The position numbers and the translations under genes were made by a program. Source: Ghiorsea bivora (GTDB lineage: Bacteria > Pseudomonadota > Zetaproteobacteria > Mariprofundales > Mariprofundaceae). From it: 64,000 bases of DNA. The stretch is from NCBI RefSeq assembly GCF_000744415.1, contig NZ_JQLW01000005.1, forward strand, positions 100,650-164,649, given 5' to 3'. Shown in pieces: positions 39,110-47,669 of the stretch (positions are counted from its first letter, which is position 1; every line of letters starts with the position of its first letter). The notes beneath the pieces are model-generated. The model was not told the origin of the DNA and made no database searches. It saw only the letters and a program-made list of their open reading frames with translations.

Positions 39110-40288
39110 TTAATAACTATGAGGGCGATGTGGTCCAATCGCCACTACCCATCTAAAAAACACTTCGTTGGCACTTTCTCCTAGCCCAATGCTTAGATTG
39201 CTTGCTGTCTGCGTAAGTGCATTGCTTGTATGTTTATATTGCAGGGTAATACTTTGAAACTCACTTAGCTTCCAGCCAACTCCTGCGCTGTAAGCATGTT
39301 CGTTATTAACAATTCCAGTCATGCCACTAAAATCATAACGCGCAAAAGCAAGCCAATTACGATTAAAGTCATATTCACCAAGTAGGTATGCCCCATCTGT
39401 AAAGTTCTGGCTGACACCTTTATCGATTTTATTACGATTCCATTCACCTTGTAGTGACCAGCCACTATGGTCAAATTGACTATTTTTAATGGCAAAGTGC
39501 CCACCCAGAATATCACTTCGGCTGCTGCCCGATATACCATTGCGAGCACGAATAAAGGTGCTTCCCAGCTCCAAGGTAGTGGCATCATCCATATCCCACA
39601 TACCAGTCCAACCAAGCATAGCACCAAAACGATTGCTACCCGTTGGGTCAAACGCCACATCATTCGTATTTTGAAAGAAACCAAATAATAACGAATGTGC
39701 TGAATCCCCAATGTAAAGCGGACGATCAATAAATGCCCCTTCACCAATCAGCTTTTCACCACCAAATAGATTAACCAAACCATTGGGAGTGTCCGCATAA
39801 ACTAGGGCATGTGGGTGTACACCATTGGCACGACCAAGCGGTATAAACTTGCGCCCAACCCGTAAGCGGAATCCATCAGGTAACTTGGATGTTAAATAAC
39901 CTTCTTCTATACCCATACTACCATTGGCGGCTGTAACGGTGACATCCAGACGCGTATGTGCATCAACGGCTGCACCAAAAACAAATTCGCCTTCTGACAA
40001 TGGTAAAAAGCTGTCTGAATGTGCTCCATTCTCACCACTCATAGATGACCCTGCAAAAGTGCCAATAACAGAGATAGATGGATTACCTGTATTTTCTGAT
40101 GTTGTAGGCATGAATTGTTGCATGGATGTTCCATCAGTATTTGTTTGTTTACTTTCTGCTACCTCAATACGTTGCATAAGCAGTTTAACTTGTGTTTTCA
40201 AAACATTGATTTCATCGCTTTCTGCCGCATGAGCAGGCAATGCATTGATTAGGCATGGCAATAGCCACAGCAGTTTTCGTGTGTTCAT
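39110..40288 (-). CDS. Outer-membrane beta-barrel porin linked to metal uptake
   Basis: A 392-residue exported protein with a signal peptide ending ALPAHA, then a short coiled-coil segment (EINVLKTQVKLLMQRIEVAESKQ) that probably projects into the periplasm. A barrel of alternating strands and a terminal aromatic residue follow (final WVVAIGPHRPHSY). Proteins with this ending commonly sit beside zinc ABC genes, so it is likely the outer-membrane entry route. The ATG at 40288 has AAGGAG seven bases upstream. The substrate is inferred from operon context only. Confidence 0.75.
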   Translation of the reverse strand: MNTRKLLWLLPCLINALPAHAAESDEINVLKTQVKLLMQRIEVAESKQTNTDGTSMQQFMPTTSENTGNPSISVIGTFAGSSMSGENGAHSDSFLPLSEGEFVFGAAVDAHTRLDVTVTAANGSMGIEEGYLTSKLPDGFRLRVGRKFIPLGRANGVHPHALVYADTPNGLVNLFGGEKLIGEGAFIDRPLYIGDSAHSLLFGFFQNTNDVAFDPTGSNRFGAMLGWTGMWDMDDATTLELGSTFIRARNGISGSSRSDILGGHFAIKNSQFDHSGWSLQGEWNRNKIDKGVSQNFTDGAYLLGEYDFNRNWLAFARYDFSGMTGIVNNEHAYSAGVGWKLSEFQSITLQYKHTSNALTQTASNLSIGLGESANEVFFRWVVAIGPHRPHSY

Positions 40289-40311
40289 CTTCAAACTCCT
40301 TCAAGAACCCT

Positions 40312-40326
40312 ATAACCAAATGTTAT
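40312..40326. promoter_or_regulatory. ATAAC-5-GTTAT dyad before the porin gene
   Basis: A perfect inverted repeat ATAAC-CAAAT-GTTAT lies 24 bp before the porin start. It shares the GTTAT/ATAAC half-sites of Zur-type operators, though spacing differs from the E. coli consensus. A Zur-like repressor site is plausible given the gene content. Confidence 0.35.
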
Positions 40327-40350
40327 GGGCAGGCTTGTTAAATAATTATT

Positions 40351-40656
40351 TTAGTTAGTGAAGTTAAAAGATGGCGGAGCGCGAATAGAAAACAATTGAA
40401 CATCTGAGAATATTCCATCCTCTGCCTGCCAATTATCTAAAGTTAGAAGCTGCCATGTCATTGTAGGCAAAACAGCAGCATGTGGGATGAAGAACCCACT
40501 TGCGATAGGCTTTTCTAAAGAACATGTAACACACTGAGCAGATAGGCCTTCTTGATGTTGATGCAAATCTATGTTTGCCCACATAGCCCCAAGCAAAGCC
40601 AAGGTAACCATGACAAAATGCAAACGCGAATACCCTTGACTTAAAGTGTGTTTCAT
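40351..40656 (-). CDS. DUF2946-like small exported protein
   Basis: A 101-residue protein with an N-terminal hydrophobic segment (LHFVMVTLALLGAMWANI) that could be a signal or anchor, then HQHQEG and a CVTC motif, and a C-terminal SIRAPPSF. Short length, His and CxxC residues and the RAPP ending resemble DUF2946 proteins found beside metal-transport genes. No enzymatic role is evident. It is the first gene of the porin-ABC unit; a metal-binding accessory function is an inference. Confidence 0.5.
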   Translation of the reverse strand: MKHTLSQGYSRLHFVMVTLALLGAMWANIDLHQHQEGLSAQCVTCSLEKPIASGFFIPHAAVLPTMTWQLLTLDNWQAEDGIFSDVQLFSIRAPPSFNFTN

Positions 40657-40818
40657 CCGTCATATGTTTGCTTGTCTTTAATGCAAGTCAAGCGTGTGTC
40701 ACAGTTTTAAATACAAATTGAAAACATGTCTACACTATATATTCAATGGCTAGATAATTAATTGTTTAGTTCCGAACTCTTATAGCTTTAATTATAGTTT
40801 CCTAAAAGGAGTTAATTT

Positions 40819-40992
40819 ATGGGAAGTATACAGCATGTACTAACGCCAAGACCACGGCGGCTGGTAAAGCAAAATAGCAGCGCTATTTGCAAGACAGACA
40901 ACACAGGTATCGATGCTTTTAGACACATCAAAAGCTACATACACTTGACATTCTGTATTCCAGATTCAAGAATTCAGAATAACAGGTGCTAA
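40819..40992 (+). CDS. Possible 57-residue leader ORF before the HTH gene
   Basis: An open frame of 57 codons starts at an ATG with a very strong AAAAGGAG site and ends one base before the HTH gene's ATG, so the two would be translationally coupled. The peptide is basic (RPRRLVK near residue 11) with three cysteines. I recognise no family. It could be a real small gene or a leader; the strong ribosome site is the main support. Confidence 0.35.
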   Translation: MGSIQHVLTPRPRRLVKQNSSAICKTDNTGIDAFRHIKSYIHLTFCIPDSRIQNNRC

Positions 40993-40993
40993 A

Positions 40994-41509
40994 ATGGAAT
41001 TAAAACCACAAGATATTTATATTGCTTCAAAGTTGTTTGTTCTGAGGAACGAGCCTTGGTCTATGCAGCGGCTGGGGGAATCTTTAGGGCTTAGTGCATC
41101 CCAAATTCATAGTTCAATCCAAAGATTGATAAAAGCACAGCTTATTCGTAAAGACAAGGGCTATAAAATTATCTCTGCCAACCTCAAAGAATTTCTTGTG
41201 CATGGTATTCGCTTTGCGTTTGTTCCTGAACTGGGAGAGCCATGCCGAGGTATGCCAACAGCATCCTTTGCACTTCCCCTTAACCAATTTTTTGTGCAAA
41301 ATCAAGAGTTGCCCCATGTATGGCCAGACCCTCAAGGTGAAGTTCGGGGCATATCCTTTTCACCCTTACACAAACATGCGCCCAAAGGAGCACGAAATGA
41401 TGTTAAACTTCACGCATTTCTTGCGCTTATTGATGCCGTGCGTGGTGGTCGTGCTCGTGAAAGAAAAATGGCTATTGAGCATATTCAACACATATTATCT
41501 TCAGCATGA
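40994..41509 (+). CDS. Winged-helix protein paired with an AbiEii-like nucleotidyltransferase
   Basis: A 171-residue protein. Residues about 5-65 form a winged helix-turn-helix (WSMQRLGESLGLSASQIHSSIQRLIKAQLIRKDKGYKI). The C-terminal part is conserved-looking but unnamed, with GISFSPLHKHAPKGA and the helix DAVRGGRARERKMAIEHIQ. Its TGA overlaps the ATG of the nucleotidyltransferase gene by 4 bp. By analogy with AbiE-type systems it would be the antitoxin and autorepressor, but its sequence is unlike AbiEi apart from the HTH. AGGTG precedes the ATG. Confidence 0.7.
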   Translation: MELKPQDIYIASKLFVLRNEPWSMQRLGESLGLSASQIHSSIQRLIKAQLIRKDKGYKIISANLKEFLVHGIRFAFVPELGEPCRGMPTASFALPLNQFFVQNQELPHVWPDPQGEVRGISFSPLHKHAPKGARNDVKLHAFLALIDAVRGGRARERKMAIEHIQHILSSA

Positions 41510-42219
41510 ATCATAACCATCCAAACATAGCAATGTTGAAGCAGGTTGCTACAGGGCTTGGCTCTCTGGTTGATGACGTTGTTTTTCTTGGCGGATGTAC
41601 CACAGGTTTATTAATCACTGACCCTGCATCACCCACCATAAGAGAAACGGATGATGTGGATATGATTGTTGAAATCAGCACCCATCATGCTTACCACGAC
41701 TTTACAAAGCAGCTCAAAACCAAAGGCTTTAAAGAAGATACAAGTGAACATGCACCGATATGTCGTTTATTGTACGGGTTACTCAAGATCGATGTGATGC
41801 CTACACACGAAGATATCCTTGGGTTTACAAACCTATGGTATGCAGAAGCCATGACTCATGCCGCAAAAATCCAGCTATCAAACCAGCTTCATATTCAAAT
41901 GGTGACAGCGCCCTACTTCTTAGCCACTAAACTCGAAGCATTCTATAACCGTGGTCAACATGACTACATAGCTAGCCATGACCTTGAGGATTTGGTTGCC
42001 GTGATTGATGGACGAGCTTCTATTATTGAAGACATTCAGGGCAGCTCCAAATCATTACAGGATTATTTAGCACATGAATTTAACAACTTAATACATGTTG
42101 ATGATTTCCAAGACGCTCTTTCTGGTCACTTACCCCCTGATGCAGCAAGTCAAGCACGGTTGCCATTGCTGCAAGAGCGGCTAAAGCAAATATCCCAACT
42201 TAACAGCAGTAGCTGTTAG
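41506..42219 (+). CDS. AbiEii/AbiGii-like nucleotidyltransferase (putative toxin)
   Basis: A 237-residue soluble protein of the DNA polymerase beta-like nucleotidyltransferase superfamily. The active-site pattern is present: GG at 29-30 (FLGGCTTGLL), then Asp-Asp-Val-Asp at 49-52 (RETDDVDMIVE) and a third acidic strand in LLKIDVMP. In AbiE systems the equivalent protein transfers nucleotides to RNA and halts growth. The gene is coupled to the HTH partner. A metabolic nucleotidyltransferase is possible, but the paired HTH gene favours a toxin or defence module. Confidence 0.75.
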   Translation: MNHNHPNIAMLKQVATGLGSLVDDVVFLGGCTTGLLITDPASPTIRETDDVDMIVEISTHHAYHDFTKQLKTKGFKEDTSEHAPICRLLYGLLKIDVMPTHEDILGFTNLWYAEAMTHAAKIQLSNQLHIQMVTAPYFLATKLEAFYNRGQHDYIASHDLEDLVAVIDGRASIIEDIQGSSKSLQDYLAHEFNNLIHVDDFQDALSGHLPPDAASQARLPLLQERLKQISQLNSSSC

Positions 42220-42228
42220 CATCCTTTC

Positions 42229-42651
42229 CTAGTTTGTATGACCGTGCGCCATTTGGCTCACTTGATTGATACGATTGGCAGGAAACGCCAACTGCTCCAT
42301 CAAATAATCTTTTAAAGATTGCGGGTAGTCGGATTTATCCAAAGCTTGCTGCATGCATGTTAACCACGCTTGCGCATCTTCAGCCGTGATTTTAATGTGC
42401 TGATGTGCCATAGGTAAACTTAAACCTTTGCCATATTTTTCAGGGTATATGCGTGGTCCACCTGTCCAACCTGAGAGAAAATAAACCAACTTATCTTTTG
42501 CCACTTCCAAATCGTCAGGGTGCATGTCTCGAATACGCTTGGCTTCAGGCAAAGTATCCATCACATCATAAAAATCATCCACCAGCTTCACCAAGCCATC
42601 ATAGCCGCCTACTGCTTTATATGTTGTATCTTCAAATCCGTATTTACTCAT
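42229..42651 (-). CDS. Group II truncated haemoglobin
   Basis: A 140-residue haem protein with the 2-on-2 globin pattern: DDFYDVMDTLPEAKRIRDMH, FLSGWTGGPRIYPEKYG and the proximal histidine His83 in LPMAHQHIKI, placed 13 residues before the AW pair as in other TrHb2 proteins. Such proteins bind O2, NO or peroxide and often help with NO or oxidative stress. The ATG at 42651 has AAGGTAAGG upstream; a longer reading to 42717 would begin inside an operator-like dyad. It is divergent from a metal-type MerR regulator. Confidence 0.9.
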   Translation of the reverse strand: MSKYGFEDTTYKAVGGYDGLVKLVDDFYDVMDTLPEAKRIRDMHPDDLEVAKDKLVYFLSGWTGGPRIYPEKYGKGLSLPMAHQHIKITAEDAQAWLTCMQQALDKSDYPQSLKDYLMEQLAFPANRINQVSQMAHGHTN

Positions 42652-42701
42652 AACCTTACCTTTAACATGGAATAAGAGCGCAACATACATGACAAGTAAG
42701 T

Positions 42702-42717
42702 ATGATACGAGTATCAT
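42702..42717. promoter_or_regulatory. ATGATAC-2-GTATCAT dyad in a divergent promoter
   Basis: A perfect 7-bp inverted repeat with a two-base spacer lies between the divergent truncated-haemoglobin and merR genes, where the promoters of both must be. It is a good candidate operator for the adjacent MerR-family protein or another regulator. Confidence 0.45.
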
Positions 42718-42747
42718 TTTTTTGATTCTTCAAGCCAAGAGGTGATG

Positions 42748-43161
42748 ATGTTTACGGTTAGCCAACTTGCCAAACACTGCAATGTAACACCTGAAACAGT
42801 CCGTTTTTACAGTAAAAAGAAACTTTTAGAGCCAACCAAGAACCCAAGCAATGGTTATCAAATGTTTACCATAGATGATGTGCCTAAGCTGAAGTTCATT
42901 CGTCAGGCAAAATTACTCGGATACACTTTAAATGAAATCGAAGAAATCCTACATCATAGCATGCAAGCCAACTCACCTTGCCCTATTGTGCGCGAATTTC
43001 TTGAACGTCGCATTGCCGATAACCAACAAAAGATTAAAGACTTAATAGCCTTACAAAAACGAATGGAAACTGCTCTAAAAGACTGGAAAAACAAACCCGA
43101 TAGCATGCCTGATGGCAATTCGGTTTGTCACTTGATTGAATCTTTTTCAGAAGACACTTGA
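42748..43161 (+). CDS. MerR-family metal-responsive regulator beside copA
   Basis: A 137-residue regulator with the MerR winged helix (FTVSQLAKHCNVTPETVRFYSKKKLLEP) and dimer helix. Candidate metal ligands are Cys in SPCPIVREF and Cys-His in SVCHLIE. The CHLIE ending is seen in MerR proteins next to copper-exporting ATPases. The ATG at 42748 is the third of three adjacent start candidates and best spaced from AGAGG. It probably activates copA, which begins 61 bp downstream, in response to Cu(I) or Ag(I). Confidence 0.85.
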   Translation: MFTVSQLAKHCNVTPETVRFYSKKKLLEPTKNPSNGYQMFTIDDVPKLKFIRQAKLLGYTLNEIEEILHHSMQANSPCPIVREFLERRIADNQQKIKDLIALQKRMETALKDWKNKPDSMPDGNSVCHLIESFSEDT

Positions 43162-43222
43162 CCTAGGTGTTACACTTAGGTTTTAGTATTCGCCAGCAAG
43201 CATCAAAAGCAGGAGATAAGGC

Positions 43223-45445
43223 ATGAAAAACCAAGAGATTCGTTTATCGATTGAAGGCATGGGCTGCGCATCATGTGTGGGCAAGATTGAGAAAAAGCTG
43301 GCTGCTGTGGATGGTATTGTGTCGGCAAATATCAATTTGGTGGACAGAACGGCAAGGGTGGAAGCCCGCCCAGATACTTCGGGAACAATCGAAGCCAATA
43401 TCATTGATGCCATTGAATCAGCAGGTTCATACCATGCGAAAATCTTGGTGTCTGCAGCCGATGAATCCAAGAAACATGAAGCCGAAGCAGCACACCTTCA
43501 ATATCGTATCAAACAAAGCGCCCTAGCCATACTTACTGGTTTCCCACTGATGGCTGCCAGCATGTTAGATTTACTACCCAGCCTAGACGCGCAAGGTTTT
43601 TGGTTATTAATTACCGTGGCAACACTTGGTGTTATGGCATATTCAGGTTCCCATTATTTCCAAGGAGCTTGGAATGGTTTGAAACATAAAAATACCAGTA
43701 TGGATACGCTGGTTGCTATGGGTACAGGGGTTGCATGGTTATATTCCATGGCTGTCGTTGTATTTCCAGAGCTTATCCCTGAAGCCAGCCGTCACGTCTA
43801 TTTTGAAGCGGCACTTATCGTCATTGCACTGGTCAATATCGGACATGTTTTAGAAGCACGCGCACGTGGAAAAACCAACCAAGCCATTGAAAAACTACTA
43901 TCATTGCAAGCCAAAACCGCACGCGTACTTAGAGATGGTAAAGAAGTTGATATTCCTATTGAGGACGTGGCAATCGGTGATGTGGTGCGCGTACGCCCTG
44001 GCGAAAAAGTTCCCGTGGATGGTAATATCATTGAAGGTTCATCTTTTATTGATGAATCCATGCTTACGGGTGAACCCATGCCTGTAGCCAAGTCAATCAA
44101 TGACGAAGTGATTGCAGGCACCATGAATGATAGTGGCACATTTTTATACACTGCCACACGTATTGGTGCTGAGACCACACTTGCGCAAATCATTGAAACT
44201 GTGCGCCGCGCCCAAAGTGCCAAGCCTGATATTGCACGTTTGGTTGATAAGGTTGCATCCATTTTTGTACCTATCGTGTTAATTGTCGCTTTATCTACAG
44301 CCCTATTTTGGTGGTTATACATGGATAATATTACCTTGGCATTGGTGACCAGCATGAGTATTTTACTGATTGCCTGTCCATGCGCCTTGGGCTTGGCAAC
44401 CCCCATTTCTATGATTGTGGGTATAGGTAAAGCCGCTGAATTTGGCATTCTTATTCGCAAAGGCGAAGCACTAGAACGCGCATCTCACGTGACCACAATC
44501 GTGTTGGATAAAACAGGGACAATCACTGAAGGTAAACCGCAAGTCACTGATATTATAACAGAGGCAATCAGTGAGGATGATGCTTTGCTATTTGCCGCAG
44601 CAGTGGAAAAAGGCTCAGAGCACCCGTTGGGCAAAGCCATTGTCCAAGCTGCTGAACATAAAGGATTAAGCATTGCCAACGCTGAAAACTTTGAAGCCAG
44701 CTTTGGTGGTGGTGTATCAGCAAACGTGGATGGCGCAAACATCCTGATTGGAAATCAGGCATTCTTACGTGCAAACAGCATAAAAATAGATGAAAACTGG
44801 CAGAACCATGCTGAAAAATTAGCAAAACAAGCCAAAACACCCGTTTTTCTAGCCAAAGACCATCAAATCGTAGCTATTATCGCTATTGCTGATCCTATCA
44901 AATCTGATGCTAAAGCAGCGATTCAAGCCTTGCATCATTTGGGTTTAAAGGTGCAAATGCTAACGGGTGACCATCAACAAACCGCCTTGGCAGTTGCAAA
45001 AGAAGTCGGTATTGATGATGTAACAGCCGAAGTAAAACCCGATGACAAAGACAATGTGATTGCAAAACTGCAAGAACAAGGCGAAACCGTAGCTATGGTA
45101 GGCGATGGTATCAACGATGCCGCAGCTTTAGCCCGCGCTGATGTTGGTTTTGCCATTGCCCATGGCTCTGATATTGCGATTGAAAGTGCCGATGTGGTAT
45201 TAATGCGCTCTAGCCTTACCGCTATCCCCGATGCCATTCGTATTTCATCAGCCACCTTGACCAATATCAAACAGAATCTACTTGGTGCATTTATTTATAA
45301 CACTTTAGCAATTCCTATTGCTGCAGGTGTTTTATTTATACCTATGGGCATTTTGCTAAACCCCATGCTTGCAGGAGCTGCTATGGCGATGTCATCTGTG
45401 ACCGTTGTCTCCAACGCAAATCGCTTACGTTTCTTCAAAGTTTAA
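43223..45445 (+). CDS. copA: Copper-exporting P1B-type ATPase
   Basis: A 740-residue heavy-metal pump. One N-terminal HMA domain has the GMGCASC binding motif (Cys15 and Cys18). Helices follow, then the actuator motif TGEPMPV, the CPC motif in IACPCALGLATP that marks Cu+/Ag+ transport, the phosphorylation site DKTGTITEGKP, the SEHPLGKA histidine of P1B pumps and the hinge VGDGINDAAALA. The trailing NxxxxY.N and MxxSS residues of Cu+ pumps are suggested by FIYNTLAIPIA and MAMSSVTVVSNANRL. An AGGAG site precedes the ATG. Confidence 0.95.
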   Translation: MKNQEIRLSIEGMGCASCVGKIEKKLAAVDGIVSANINLVDRTARVEARPDTSGTIEANIIDAIESAGSYHAKILVSAADESKKHEAEAAHLQYRIKQSALAILTGFPLMAASMLDLLPSLDAQGFWLLITVATLGVMAYSGSHYFQGAWNGLKHKNTSMDTLVAMGTGVAWLYSMAVVVFPELIPEASRHVYFEAALIVIALVNIGHVLEARARGKTNQAIEKLLSLQAKTARVLRDGKEVDIPIEDVAIGDVVRVRPGEKVPVDGNIIEGSSFIDESMLTGEPMPVAKSINDEVIAGTMNDSGTFLYTATRIGAETTLAQIIETVRRAQSAKPDIARLVDKVASIFVPIVLIVALSTALFWWLYMDNITLALVTSMSILLIACPCALGLATPISMIVGIGKAAEFGILIRKGEALERASHVTTIVLDKTGTITEGKPQVTDIITEAISEDDALLFAAAVEKGSEHPLGKAIVQAAEHKGLSIANAENFEASFGGGVSANVDGANILIGNQAFLRANSIKIDENWQNHAEKLAKQAKTPVFLAKDHQIVAIIAIADPIKSDAKAAIQALHHLGLKVQMLTGDHQQTALAVAKEVGIDDVTAEVKPDDKDNVIAKLQEQGETVAMVGDGINDAAALARADVGFAIAHGSDIAIESADVVLMRSSLTAIPDAIRISSATLTNIKQNLLGAFIYNTLAIPIAAGVLFIPMGILLNPMLAGAAMAMSSVTVVSNANRLRFFKV

Positions 45446-45475
45446 CAGATTAGGATAAAAAAAATCACCAAGGGG

Positions 45476-45504
45476 TTGAATTCCTGATTCCGCGTTCTTA
45501 TATA
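45476..45504 (+). promoter_or_regulatory. Promoter of groES-groEL
   Basis: TTGAAT and TATATA are separated by exactly 17 bp, a good sigma-70-type promoter about 40 bp before groES. The -35 region (GGTTGAA) also resembles the heat-shock sigma-32 element, but no clear CCCCAT-type -10 is present. No CIRCE inverted repeat is seen. Confidence 0.6.
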
Positions 45505-45542
45505 GAGCATACTTTTAGATTCTTATAAGAAGGAGAAACAAA

Positions 45543-45833
45543 ATGGCAAACATTCGCCCATTACACGATCGTGTTATCGTTCGTCGCTTAGCTGAAGAAG
45601 AAAAAACTGCAGGCGGCATCATTATTCCTGACGCAGCAAAAGAAAAACCATTACAAGGCGAAATCATCGCTGTTGGTAAAGGTAAACTATTGGATAATGG
45701 CGACCTTCGCGCATTGGACGTTAAAGAAGGCGATACTGTTATCTTCTCAACTTACGCTGGCACGGAAATCAAGATTGATGGTGAAACACTTCTCTTGATG
45801 CGTGAAGACGACATTCTTGGCGTTATCGCTTAA
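45543..45833 (+). CDS. groES: Co-chaperonin GroES
   Basis: The lid of the GroEL folding chamber. The 96-residue length is standard. It has [12 protein letters not shown], the mobile loop [19 protein letters not shown] and the C-terminal [18 protein letters not shown] precedes the ATG, and groEL follows after 41 bp in the same operon. Confidence 0.99.
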   Translation: MANIRPLHDRVIVRRLAEEEKTAGGIIIPDAAKEKPLQGEIIAVGKGKLLDNGDLRALDVKEGDTVIFSTYAGTEIKIDGETLLLMREDDILGVIA

Positions 45834-45862
45834 ACACACAATCATTCTAATTTTATAATTAA

Positions 45863-47512
<1,650 letters not shown>

Positions 47513-47523
47513 ATTGCTTACTT

Positions 47524-47571
47524 TGTCATATCGAGCGTAACCGAGACATCTCCACTTCATTCGATGTGACA
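47524..47571. repeat. REP-like imperfect palindrome after groEL
   Basis: TGTCATATCGA (47524-47534) and TCGATGTGACA (47561-47571) are imperfect inverted copies enclosing GCG...GAGACATCTC. The TGTCAT-TCGA...GAGA pattern is found as short dispersed repeats in many bacterial genomes. Only one copy is seen in this window, so family status needs the whole genome. Confidence 0.5.
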
Positions 47572-47606
47572 GCGAGCAAACGCGCAACCCTTAGCAACAC
47601 AAAGCA

Positions 47607-47638
47607 AAGGCGACTTCTTTATGAAGTCGCCTTTTTTA
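47607..47638 (+). terminator. Rho-independent terminator of groESL
   Basis: A perfect 11-bp stem (AAGGCGACTTC / GAAGTCGCCTT) with a five-base loop is followed by TTTTATTTG. It ends the groESL transcript just before the oligopeptidase gene. Confidence 0.92.
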
Positions 47639-47669
47639 TTTGTTTTCATCATCATTTACCTGCAAACTT

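Noticed and set aside
43798-44460. A 220-codon minus-strand open frame
   Set aside because: Antisense to copA; composition and lack of motifs indicate a shadow frame.
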